64,000 bases of DNA, from positions 18,617,814-18,681,813 of the forward strand of contig CM037846.1 of assembly GCA_021234535.1 (NCBI GenBank), read 5' to 3'. Origin of the DNA: Stichopus chloronotus. Its lineage: Eukaryota > Echinodermata > Holothuroidea > Aspidochirotida > Stichopodidae. The position numbers were made by a program, and so were the translations under genes. Shown in pieces: positions 1 through 10,675 of the stretch (positions are counted from its first letter, which is position 1; each line of letters opens with the position of its first letter). The notes below the pieces were generated by a model that was not told where the DNA came from, did no database searches, and worked only from the letters and a program-made list of their open reading frames with translations.

Positions 1-358
1 AAAATTCACCAATGATTGCAGAATACAGCAACTCTCTTGATTCAAAAACAGAGACTAAGGATGTGGAATCTCAGTTACCATACAAATAGATGGTTCTTAA
101 ATTTGCAATAATGTCACATTTACTGAGATTATTCTTCCCTAAATGCTAAGAGGAAAGAATTAGGAGTTCCTTTTATTGGATTTTCTTTCAAATGTATTTA
201 TGTTGTCTCCATTTCAACTAGGAAGACTCTTTGAGCACTTGGCCCAAATTATTACCATCTTTTTTGGCCAAGTGCATTTTATTTGGAGGGTGTATACTGT
301 GTTTTCTTTAAGCTCTCTTACAGTACATGTCATTTTTATAATTTCTTTTTTTCTACAG
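1..358. other. non-coding, no gene seen before the first candidate exon
   Basis: AT-rich sequence without a convincing coding exon. The last 30 bases form a T-rich pyrimidine tract ending in CTACAG at 353-358, which serves as the acceptor for the candidate exon that follows. Confidence 0.4.
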
Positions 359-410
359 GGCCTACAGTTGTAAAAAGCAAATCTGTCTCACTTGTTTTAC
401 CAGGAGGAGG
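359..410 (+). CDS. candidate 52-bp internal exon of an unidentified plus-strand gene
   Basis: I do not recognise the product. A T-rich tract with CTACAG precedes base 359 and a strong donor (GTGAGT) begins at 411. The frame, entered with two bases of a split codon, reads PTVVKSKSVSLVLPGG and leaves two bases (gg) at the donor. That phase fits the exon at 9441-9570, which needs one base to complete a codon, and the joined stretch reads through without a stop. The exon is very short and the next one is 9 kb away across repeat-rich DNA, so a chance match of splice signals is possible. RNA evidence or a homologue would be decisive. Confidence 0.3.
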
Positions 411-2300
411 GTGAGTAAACAACTAGGCCTATAGGAGTTCCATATTATGTCAAGTAATGTGTAAAAGCTACTCAGTACATTTGGTTGCTTCAAGTTCTAA
501 ATGGTTGCTCTTTAATTGACTAACTGTTATGTTACCAGTCACATATAGGGAGTCTAACCATGTTACCCAGATTGGAATGTTTGCAAACTCCACCAGAAAT
601 ACTTTTTTTTAGTTAAAGCATGTTGAATATTTCTATAAGAAAAATGACACCATACATTTATTATTGTTTATTCAATCCATGCAAACAAATTTGTAGAATT
701 TACGTTGAAAATCAGGTGGTTCCAGACACTCAAACAGATAAGGAGTGTGTATGTAAACCAACAGTATCTTCTTCCACAAAGTTGCAGGGTGGTAGGATAT
801 TGTCTGTCAATTGGAAATCCACTGTCGGCAGGCCTACGATAAAGTCCTAAGTTGGAACTGTTTGTTACGAAGATGGTAATCATTTTTTCACTTGCTCGGA
901 CAGTTCGACTGTATACAGACCCTATTTGTTCTCATTTCACTATTTGTTCCCATTTTGTATACCGTAAACAGTGCTGTACATAATTACCACAGAAGACAAT
1001 TTAACCAACTTCATACTCTTTTCGTGGACAGGCAGTCCTACAAAAAAAGTGTTAAATATTGATTTGTTATGACTTGGAACACACTTCCCCAAAAATATCC
1101 CCTAAGTCCGTCAGTTGCATCTCTGAGGAAAGGTTTACGAAAGTATTTTGTTAGTACGGATTAATACTGCCGGCGGGTAAGGTGGTCGGTTGGGGTGGGA
1201 GTGGTGGATACAGAAGGGATTTTGTTTTTTGATTAAAACTTTGTTTATTCCCACTGGGACTGTCCTTGTTTTTGAAGCCCAGTATGGCTTTTTTAAGAAC
1301 ACTTCCATTCACAACACCATTTTATTGTTATTTGTTATACTTGAATATGTATGTTTTGCTAAGAAAAAACAAACATATGGAATGAAAAATTCTCTGCAGG
1401 AGATTTCTCACCTCAAATATCAGACTTTGCAATCTAGCAAGTTAATGTAGACACACAATGGCCTCACTAGTTTTAGTTTTGCCTAGTTTTAACTTGTGAC
1501 AGTTGTGTACAGTATGTTTTGTTAGTTGCTACTTGTTTGTTAGGCCTAAAAGTTAGGTTACAGGCTACAGTGGGCTATTGTAGTGACACAACAGAAAATT
1601 TACATTTTGTTAATGTTACATTTCTGACAATTTGAGGTTACTGCATGTACTAACATCCATCTAGGTGATTGATATGAAATTCTCTACATTTTAAGTGGTT
1701 GATGAATCTTCATATATCACACTTGAACGTTATAGGCTGCCAACCATACTACCACAATATTGGGCTGACATGCAAGTTGCGACATGCAATGTGTAACTGT
1801 AAGGCGACGAACGTGTACATTATTATTCTCGCAAAACTGGCTCTTGGCTCATTTGTCTGTATATTACACCATACAGAGTGACCCACGTGAACTACATACA
1901 CTTGTCAAAAGCAGTTGTTACAGTAACAACAGCAAAACTTACTTCTTTTGGGTTGTAAAAAATCTCGCTTGAAGGCGAGAACCACCAGGTCCAGAATTTG
2001 TGCTGGCCATCGCTACTCTGTGTGAAATAACAGAGTACAGTAAATGAGTAATTTTGAAGGACCTTGTTATATACTGTAAAGTCCGCCTCGCAGTGCTGAA
2101 AGTAGCAGTCACTCACTACTGGCTCTCTCAACGCGAAAAATAACAGAAAAGCAGTACGATTAGGACACTATGGCATGCAATATGATACCGATACAGCGGT
2201 CTTCCCTGTCAGGGTTGCTAGCCCTGCATTCATTACTGCCAAATTCATGGGCTTTAATTTAAGTATTGAAAATGAGAGGAGGGGAAAAGGGGGTGGGAAA
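411..2300. other. non-coding stretch (putative intron)
   Basis: Nothing recognisable. Short open frames at 620-850, 1190-1450 and 1699-1972 lack splice context and similarity to a known domain. The base composition changes at about 2270, where G/C-rich repeat material begins. Confidence 0.4.
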
Positions 2301-2309
2301 CATCTGGCC

Positions 2310-2530
2310 TAAAACTCCTCTCCTAGAAGTGCTGTAAGCTGGGTGCAGTGGGAACGCGACTGGGTGCCTCCCGAGGACTATCTAAGCGAAGTGTCACACC
2401 GTCGATCGGTTCTGGGTTCTCAACCCTCCCCCCCCCCCCCCACCGGAAAGGGCACTTCAAGTGTGTTCTAAGTTGCATGAACCCACCCTTGAGGGATCTC
2501 ATCTCCGCAATGTCCTAAAATAAGTAAAAA
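2310..2530 (+). repeat. interspersed repeat copy with the CTATCTAAGCG signature
   Basis: Contains GACTATCTAAGCGAAG near 2378, followed by a 14-base C run (2428-2441) and a tail GAGGGATCTCATCTCCGCAA. Related blocks occur at 5881-6300, 6780-7200 and 37260-37470. They share the (C/T)TAAGCG...CCATC...GTTG core and, in two cases, the 'GGGATCTCAT' tail. I do not know the family. It is probably a non-autonomous mobile element. Confidence 0.4.
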
Positions 2531-3415
2531 ATCAATACATGATAAATAGTAATACATATCCCTTGGGTTGAGATGATAGAAGAATCGTAATTGAATTATG
2601 GTGCATTCCCCGTTACCCCCCCCCCCCTTAAAAAAGGCTGTGCGACGAAAGTCACAAAATTAAAAAAAAAAACAGTTGGAATTTTTCATATCTCAGACAT
2701 TTTATGACATAAGCATGTGTCAAATATTGTACCAGATCGTGTCTAAATTTACATGGTAATTGAAAAAATTGAAATACCATTTGAATTTTTTCATATTTCA
2801 GTCTAGGATCCGTGATTGTTTGAAACTCTACAATACCAGTTGTCACCATCCACCATGTGTTAATGAGAGGCACTGGAGTTTTAATACGGGGTGCCCTCTG
2901 TAACAGCAACGTTGTACTAAGTTCCTGTAATCTTGAGTAAATATTTCATGATTTCATGTTCAAGCCGAGTGAACTTATGTATATGCTTGTGATCTTCGCT
3001 CCATAATTAAAGAACATCTATTATGGTCCACTGTGAAGTATCGCAATTGCACGGTATGTTACCTTACTTAGGCTAATTGTTCTTGAGATTATGTCTTCAC
3101 AAGCAGTTGGGGGAGGGGTTAAAGTTCCAAAATTTTACCCCTCTTATCATGCCTATAAAGACTGTTATAGGTACACCATGATCAAGTAGAAATTTTATCA
3201 CTATTTGATGAAAAAATGGATTGGAAGAACTGCCGTTGCAACCTAATTGTATTTTCAAGACTTCCGACTAAGCCCCTCCCCTCCCCCGTCTGATACTGAT
3301 CATTAGAATCGAGGAGTCGAGGACAGTGATGCAGCAATGATCCTTGAAGTTAAGTTACTCTTTGTTATAGTGCACACCCCCATGAATAGGGAACAACCTA
3401 TTTTTCTTTTGGGGG

Positions 3416-4850
3416 CAGTGCGGTAGCCAGCAGGGGCTGGTCCCAAAGAAATTTTGGGGATGCGATGGATGATGTTGAAAAGTAAGGAGAGCAAGAAAAA
3501 GTGAGGCTGGAGGGATGATAAGTTGACGGAGTTGGGTAGCACTGGAGTAGACCTATACTGAGTAGGGCGGGGGGGGGGGGGGAGGGTGGAAATTGCGGCC
3601 CTTTACAAGTGTGATCTGTTTATGACATTTAAAACTAAGAACTTGAAAGAGATTAAACAAGGCAATTGAAAGAAGTTGTTCATAAAGCTGTAAAATAGTT
3701 GATTCGAGGTTTCGATTAGGCATACATGAACTTGTTGCTTATACACAGCATACGAGTATAGCTGATGCTGCTAGGCGATAAAATCCGCAACATAACGATC
3801 GGCATATTTATTTTATGCAGGATGAATTGGCAATACGCCATCCCGAACTCTCAATCAAAACTTTGGATATTAATTTAAAAAAAAGAAATCCCCAGATAGT
3901 ATTGGTTGTCAATGCCAACTGAAGCTGTTGTCAATACGAGCGAACATTCTGTCGTATTACTATTTAAAAGTACGTTAATTCTGCTACTTAAAGAATGTCA
4001 ATTTTACTACTTAAAAGTACGCCATTTTCATTTTTTTTCAACGTTGGAAATGTTTCACCAAGGGTGCATGCCACAAGCTCATGTTTTGCCGTTTTGACGT
4101 TTCACTAACAAAAATTTCAATCGGATTCTGCGTCGTTTCGTTGCATTCACTAATTTTGAAGCTAAAAATGGGTCATAATCAACCAACGAAAAAGTGGGGT
4201 CTAAAGGTTAGTTCAGCAGCCCCCCCCCCCCTCCCATGTCATGTGTCAACTGTGATAAGAATAGTGAAAGGGTGTGGATAATTCATTATAATTCTTGTAT
4301 CATCTCAACACATATGTATCCCAATTTTTCATAGATTGATAGTCATTAGGCCTAATCGAGAAATTGCAGGCTTGATATCCATATTTCAAGCTGGGTACAT
4401 GCAGCTTGAGTCACTCGGGAAGTGCCGTTTCCTGACGTCTAGGGGGTTTGAAAAGCCAAAATTTTTCTTTACCTCCCCCCGCCAACGGATTGTGCCCCTC
4501 CGCTTTGAGATAGTGTTGACGGCATTCAGCCCCCCTCAAATACTTCTTAACGTTTATTTTAGGGTTATGGGTGCAGGTGTCAATGAAAGCCAATTATGCA
4601 CAATGACTTTGCAAATAAGAAGGGCAAACATGATCCTCCAAAGGAGGAGGTCTGCCCCATTCTTTAGACCTTTCTTAATGCCTCCTAGGCCTATCTGTGG
4701 ACTGACTGATTTGAAATCCTGGCCTAAGCCTGTGGTAGGGCAACACACCTTATACCCACCCGGTCCCCGGTCCATGAGGGTGGTCAAAATAGGGACGATG
4801 ATTCCCTCACAAAAAAAATCCTGGCTACACCCCTGGGGCACCCCTGAGAC
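3416..4850. mobile_element. fragments of hAT-like elements with GGTAGCCAG-type termini
   Basis: Inward-facing termini resembling CAG(T/G)G(C/T)GTAGCCAG are visible: CAGTGCGGTAGCCAGC on the plus strand at 3416, and on the minus strand a terminus reading CAGGGGTGTAGCCAGG near 4845-4830, followed by GATTTTTTTTGTGAGGG. A similar terminus (minus strand, GCAGTGGCGTAGCCAG) lies at about 5712-5727. Target duplications do not match between these ends, so they are probably pieces of different insertions. The open frames at 4336-4869 and 4554-4901 lie in this repeat and show no transposase. Confidence 0.4.
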
Positions 4851-5276
4851 ACCCCTGGGGTGGGGGTAACTTCTGTCTAAAATGAAATGTCTAAACTGCA
4901 ACTTTACTGTAATAAAAAAGTTAAGATGGAAATTGAAAGAAAATATGAGTTAGATATGATAATTGCATTGTATCACTAAAAATATGTATTTAGTCAATGG
5001 CTTCTCTGTCAAAGCTAAGGCCATCTCAGGCAATTAAAAGATTCCTGATGCAAATGTCACAGTGAAGAACTTCCAGTAACCGTTCCTCTATGTTCTTCAC
5101 TTCTGTAAGCAATGATGAATTAGCAACGATATTTTACGACCAACGGAATCCCTCTACATCAGCTGGCCTCACGGTCTGTGTCCTTCCACTGTCCATAACT
5201 TTCTTTTATCTCAAAGACCTCTACACATTTTCAATGGCTTTTTCAAACAAGATATCTGTCTCCTGACAAACTGAGA

Positions 5277-5860
5277 GCGGCTGTTGTTTTTCCTTTGTTC
5301 AAGAATGGCGACAAAAATAAGTTTCGGCATTTTATTTCATCTATAGCCCTATTTTCGAAAGGTTTATTGTGTTTAATAGAATCTAGAACTCTTTATAAAC
5401 GCGATTTAACTTTTCTCCTTCATTCAATACAGGTTCCGTCCAGGTCACTCTACAGAAACTACTCTTGTGGGTGCTATTGATAAACTTAATTAAAGCCACA
5501 GGAGGAAACCTACATCAATTGGAACCAAAACCTTTTGCCACTGTCAACAATAGCATATTAATAGCCATACTTTCACTCCGTGGAACTACCGGACTCGCCC
5601 TAAAATGGTTCGAAACTAAAATTGATTCGAGACAAACAAATTAAAAAATGCCAGTCCAGACCTGTCTACTCTTCGTTGCATGATTAAGATTTAATCTTTG
5701 CCATGCTGCAAGTCTGGCTACGCCACTGCCAAAGCTAAATGATCACACCCATGATTATGTGAATGGAATAAAATTTCTTGGCGTAGTTCTAACCCGGCAG
5801 AATATCATCCTATCTTCCCATCTTCTCATGTTGCAAAAGGAATCGAGATTATTGAAGTAG
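5277..5860 (+). pseudogene. degraded non-LTR retrotransposon (LINE) reverse transcriptase
   Basis: Three frames carry, in the right order, remnants of a LINE reverse transcriptase of the CR1/L2/Jockey type. They are VVFPLFKNGDKNKFR at about 5283 (usual form 'PVFKKGDK...NYRPIS'), then RFRPGHSTETTLVGAIDKLN from 5431 ('GFRPGHSTETAL'), then LRGTTGLALKWFE near 5578 ('GIRG.ALNWF'), and VNGIKFLGVVL near 5759. Frameshifts separate the parts, stop codons occur, and the catalytic YxDD block between the GHSTET and LKWFE regions is missing or unreadable. The element is dead and old. The family call is strong; the clade is not resolved. Confidence 0.7.
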
Positions 5861-5880
5861 ATTCACAGTGAGTTCCTATT

Positions 5881-6300
5881 GATGCTATCTAAGCGGGCGC
5901 GACACCATCAGTTGACGCCTTACCATACGAGAAAAAAAATTGAAAAAAAAATTGCCAGGTTGCACGAAATTGCACTCCACAGGCCCAGTTGCAACGTAAC
6001 AGATTCCACTCAAGCAGGGGCACCGCCATGGTTTACTCGAGGGACAGATATTGCAGTAGGCTGTGACAGGGCACATCAGGCGAGCGGTTTCCAGGACTTT
6101 CTTCAAGGGGGGTCGTTATTGAGACACGCGCACCGGGGACAGGACTATCTAAGCCGATCACCTCTATCAGTTTGCGCGAAGCGTGCATAGTCCCCCCCCC
6201 CTTCACCCCCAGGTGGTCAGAACGGTCAGAACAGAACTCACCGCGTGTCCCAATTGGCTGCATCTACTCATGCAGCTCTAAAGGAGGAATTTCTCTATTA
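5881..6300 (+). repeat. interspersed repeat, CTATCTAAGCG family, two adjoining copies
   Basis: CTATCTAAGCGGGCGCGACA occurs at about 5884 and GACTATCTAAGCCGATCACC at about 6143. Both are followed within tens of bases by (C/A)CATCAGTTG- or CTATCAGTTTG-like text. The second copy ends in a C run (6192-6201). The open frames here are not convincing genes. Confidence 0.4.
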
Positions 6301-8136
6301 TTGAAAAAAGGGTAAACAGTAAACTGATGAAAAAATCGCAATAATTTAAATTGCTTTTATCTAGAACTTTTGCACCTGTAAAATCGTGTTTGTTCGTTCG
6401 ACGGCCGCTGGTTAATCTTTAAAATGATCTAATGGTCGGAACGAACCAAACATTTTACCGTCAGAGGCGGTCGGCTGCATCAGAGAGCCATGATCGGTTG
6501 ATGCGGAGCTGCCGAATTCTTTTTGCCCCAAAACACATCCCAGATCACCGGAAATGGCATTCTCGAACCCATTTCTTCTTTTCGTCTCACTCCAACCTAT
6601 ATACAAGTAATGTAGCGTAAATACGTTTAAATTTCAACTTACTTAGGGGATGAAAATATGACTGGGGGGGGGGACGCGTCTCCACCCCCCCCCCCCCACG
6701 TGGCCGCGCCAACTGCGTTCAAATGGTTGTAAAGGGGCAAAACTCGCTTGTTTTTTTTTTTAAATAATACCGTTTAAACTACTTAAGGGGAGCACTACCA
6801 TTAGTTGGCGTATAGCATACGAAAACAGAAAAATGACAAAAGTACTTGCCAGAAAACAGCACTCAGCGCTTATTTTCAGCATAACAGATTTTATTAAAGG
6901 GCTTTAAAGGCAGGGAGGGGCGGGCAACACTTGCTCACAGTTGTTGAAAACGATAATAACTTTAAAATTGTTAAATTCCCCCTATAGAGACTTAAGTGAG
7001 ACATTGCCTATGCAGATACATAACTACGATCAGTTGACGCATTTGCTGCAAAAAAATGCAAGTTATACGTCGCTTTGTTACGTTTGTCAATCTTCAATCG
7101 TCGAGAACGTACCACCCTCCCCCTCATGGTTTTCTAAGAACATGTTTTCTATATATCTAAAAAAATACTAACACCGTACCACTGTGAAAAATCTGATCGA
7201 CCTGAATCTGCCCAGTTTTATATAGGAAGGAGGGGGGGGGGTCTCAGTTCATACTTCTGATCAGTTTAAAAATATCGGCGGCATAGAATAATAGGAAAAC
7301 ATTAATCAGGAAAAAATATCGTCTTATTTTGACCAAATATGGGAGATATTTTCTTTAAACAAGGACCTATTCATATATTGATACACAGTGGAGCTTGACT
7401 CTGGAAGAAATTAAACGTGCATAAAGAGATCAATGGGAGGGGATAGGGACATTTGATACTTCCTTTCCTCTCCATGCCAACCCCCCCCCCCCACTCCCTG
7501 TTTAACACCGATTGACGCCCGTGGCTTCAATATCCGTATAAAGAGTAAGTTGTGGGGATTTCAGAGGCCATATCTCAACTTTAAATATTGCTGCAAAGTG
7601 CAATTTTTGTAATTACAAACCAAAAAAATTGAATAGTTACCTTTTTATTCAAATGAAAAAGGTGAAGGGGGTGGAGAAATTTCAATCCCTTCCTCTCAGT
7701 GGAAAAGAAGGATTCCTTACTACCCCCAACGGAATCCCTGGGTATAGCCAATTTTTCTTATTCAGAACTACATGCATGCTGTAAAACCAGAAACTCGTAC
7801 TTACACGTATCAATTCTTCACTCATGCATGGACTGTCCGACATATTAACCACTTTGGTCCGGGTAAACAGGCCCATTCTCAAGTATATTGAAACTTCACG
7901 GCATCAATTTTGGAATTACTTCATGTACCTATCATGTCACTCACAGTTTACGCACATGCGTTCTCATTTTTTTTTTTTGATTTAGTTTAGTTAGTTTAGA
8001 CTTTATCATGCCCGCAAATCTACAGTTTCTCCAGCACACAGTAAAACGTAGATCTTCACTTACGAGCCTTTGGTATCGTGCTAGTCACCTGACAAACTTC
8101 TGACCTAAGATATTAACAGACTAAGTGCTCACGAAG
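6300..8136. other. repeat-derived non-coding DNA
   Basis: Holds further diverged blocks of the CTTAAG/TAAGCG family: AACTACTTAAGGGGAGCACT near 6777 and AGACTTAAGTGAGACATTGC near 6986, each followed by AGTTGGCG or AGTTGACG. G/C runs are also present. No coding exon is seen. Confidence 0.35.
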
Positions 8137-8850
8137 CAGTGGCGTAACGATGAGTCGGGAGGGGGCCCCTGGTCCAGCGAAGGAAGGGCCTCTGACTGCT
8201 GCGAAGAATCAATCTATGTGCGCTTCATAACAAGTGCTTAGCGCGAAGCCCCAAAGGCGTAGGGCCCTGGAAGCTCTGGGGTTCTACAAGTTCTCTGGTG
8301 CAATTTCTGCCGTATATGGAACATTTCGTGGTTTTTTTATGGACTGAGATTTTGGTGGCAATCTGTGTTCATAGACCTAGTTTGTCATACTGAAGTGGGA
8401 ACATGGAAAAAATATGTTGCAAAGCTAGAATATATTAAGAGATTGAAAGGGTAATACGAACAAACGACCAACGTCCAATTAACATAAAGGTGTATATTTC
8501 CCAGCACTGATTTTTCCACCCGTGGCGTAAATACTGTGCCATGTGGACTCGTGAATATCTCGCTACAATATGTACCAGCGTAGCTTATCACGTGCCAGTG
8601 TGTACCTCAGGCTCTTGAGTCAGTCCTGCGGAAAAGATAAGAGATTTGCAGTTGCATATCATTTATGACGAACGTATTCACTCACAGAAAAATATGTCCA
8701 TTGACTCGTTTGTAGTTCCTTTTCCAACGAAAATGTGCCATTTCAAAAAAAAAACCCATCTTCTAAGTTCTGTACATCAGAGCAGCAGGGTCCCCTTTGT
8801 TCGTGGCCCCTGGGTTTGTCCCGCCTGAGCCCATAGGTGTTACGCCGCTG
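8137..8850. mobile_element. 714-bp hAT-like non-autonomous DNA transposon
   Basis: Begins CAGTGGCGTAACGATG at 8137 and ends GTGTTACGCCGCTG at 8850, giving imperfect ~12-bp terminal inverted repeats (CAGTGGCGTAAC against CAGCGGCGTAAC). Flanking octamers TCACGAAG and TCATTAGG share five positions, which would fit a decayed 8-bp hAT target duplication but is not proof. The ends also share inverted 'GGGCC' rich subterminal text. No transposase frame is inside. Confidence 0.5.
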
Positions 8851-9440
8851 TCATTAGGTAAATGATACCTTAGTCCTTAACTGATGTCTTGTTTCACCTC
8901 TATTCAAGAGTGGATAACAGACCATGCCCTGTCTCTGATTCTGTGGGAGGACAGCCTTCTAGATGTGGTTGGGGATGATGATGGTTATGGGAAGGTTTTG
9001 ATTTGACATTTGTGATTGGGATGGTGAGTGGGGGTCACTGTCAGATCATGAGGGGGGGAAGCTCCACCCACAGGTGTTCCGAAAATTGTTTATGGAAGCT
9101 TGCTTTATCTAGTAAAACAATTTTTTCTTAGAAGACAAATTCACAATTTTTACATTTTTGCTGCACCAAAAGAAATCGCACCCGAGACCATTCATATAGC
9201 CATATCCTCTACTTAGACCCTTCCCCATATCTCTGTTCCACCAACTTGGCCCCTTCTTAATGAGTGACTTGGATCCACCAGTCAGTGGGGGTGTTTTATT
9301 TTTTTTTTATATTTCATTTTAGTAGATGTGGTGTTAGTGGGGTTGGTGTTGAATATTGCCTTATTTACATATTGTACTCCAGGGAAGTAAAAAACTTGAT
9401 CAGCCCAGGGTTTTTTTTCTTCTACCTCTTCCATGACAAG
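8851..9440. other. non-coding, acceptor tract at its end
   Basis: No gene is seen. The last 30 bases form a T/C-rich tract (ttttttttcttctacctctt) that ends in ACAAG at 9440 and could serve the next exon. Confidence 0.35.
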
Positions 9441-9570
9441 TGATGTCATCAACTTCCTGCTAGAAACAAATGAAATTAGCATGGATGACGTCATCTACAA
9501 AAAAAACAAGGACCGGATACGGACAATGGCCTACGTACCTATGCTATATCAAGGAATTGTACCATCCCTG
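9441..9570 (+). CDS. candidate 130-bp internal exon of the same unidentified gene
   Basis: One base completes the split codon left by exon 359-410. Then 43 codons follow (DVINFLLETNEISMDDV... to ...YVPMLYQGIVPSL), and a clean donor GTAAGC sits at 9571. The mixed amino-acid composition and the pairing of acceptor, open frame and donor make this the best-looking exon of the three. An ATG at 9433 lies just before the acceptor, so a first-exon reading starting MTSDVINF is also possible. I do not recognise the family and assign no function. Confidence 0.4.
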
Positions 9571-9863
9571 GTAAGCAATTTGTTCAGTATTGTTGAACTG
9601 AGTTTGAGGGGTGAAAGGCTTCATGACCAAAGAGTAAAAGCACAACATGTTCAAACACAATTAAGGTGATTCTAAAGTCAAATTTATTATATTACCAACA
9701 TGTAGAAGGAGACTGACACCAATACGGCAAGAAAAAAAATTATCAGCTATCCTCTCCTCTCCCTCACAAGATTTGACAACTTTTCACAAGGTGCTCCACT
9801 TAGTACTTGTACCAACAAAGGAAGGAAAAATAAAAAATACTGACCTCGATGCAACCCGAATCC

Positions 9864-9886
9864 TACACACACACACACACACACAT
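9864..9886. repeat. (AC)n microsatellite
   Basis: About ten uninterrupted AC units, without the satellite flank that adjoins other CA/TG tracts in the window. Confidence 0.9.
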
Positions 9887-10579
9887 TTGACTAAATTGTA
9901 ACTATTCTCACAAATATTATTTTTGGAGTAACTTTAACATTGCATAGAAAGACAAAGCAGCTATGAATTATAAAACGGGAAATAACAGATCACTAAATCT
10001 TGCAATCTATGGTACGCTTCACATCAAAAGTGATATCAAACTGTTGAATGTATCATAACAGTCAGTTTGCATCACAAAAAAAAAGAGAAAAGAAAACAGC
10101 AAATAACTTCAATTACTTCAAACATTCATGACCAATATGCTTCTCTCAATGCAACAAGCAAACCAACTGGTTCAAGCTAACAATGTAAAGCTATTTCAAA
10201 GGAGTGTGACCAAATTTAATAAATACCAGATTTGGCTGGTCAATGTTTGAACTGGTTAGGAGTCAACTCACTTTTGACTGGTAGATATTAAACAAGCATT
10301 GCGGTGTGAATAAGTTGAAAACTAGACTAGGTTGTAGACTGAACTTCATCAAGTTGACAGAGAATTCTGATCTTCAGGTAGGACTAAGATAACATCAGTT
10401 TGCAACTATCACAAAGCATATGGTGCATGAAGCTGAGTATCAAATGGGATTTCATTGGTTGCACATTGCAATACACATTTGGTTTTTGTCCCTTGGTGAT
10501 AGTTGCTATTCACGATTTCATGATAACCGGTATTAAAGATGACTGCTCTGCATGCACTAATCAGTTTCAAACATTGCAG

Positions 10580-10675
10580 GTGTTACACAAAGATGTGTAC
10601 AAAGCAAGAAATGTTGAATGTACCATCTCTGATATTTGTTACCGTTTCCAGCTACATTACCGACCGATTGGTGGT
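10580..10675 (+). CDS. candidate 96-bp exon, possibly of the same unidentified gene
   Basis: ACATTGCAG ends at 10579 and the donor GTAAGT starts at 10676. Between them are exactly 32 codons (VLHKDVYKARNVECTISDIC ... LHYRPIGG) in phase 0-0, matching the phase 0 end of exon 9441-9570. The upstream open frame runs in from 10400 and a stop follows soon after the donor, so this could also be chance. Identity is unknown. Confidence 0.25.

Larger units (their letters stand above)
2428..7492. repeat. cluster of nine G or C homopolymer runs
   Basis: Runs of 10-14 identical bases: C at 2428-2441, 2616-2627, 4220-4231, 6192-6201, 6685-6697 and 7481-7492; G at 3569-3582, 6664-6673 and 7232-7241. The runs at 6664 and 6685 face each other (G then C) around an ACGCGT core. 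Most sit beside transposon-derived sequence. Confidence 0.85.

Noticed and set aside
4336..4869. 177-codon plus-strand frame and an overlapping 115-codon minus-strand frame
   Set aside because: Both lie in transposon-derived sequence ending in a GTAGCCAG terminus; no transposase motif.
3416..5727. Reading the CAGTGCGGTAGCCAG end at 3416 and the GCAGTGGCGTAGCCAG end at 5727 as one 2.3-kb element
   Set aside because: Flanking bases do not match as a target duplication and another terminus lies between them at about 4845.
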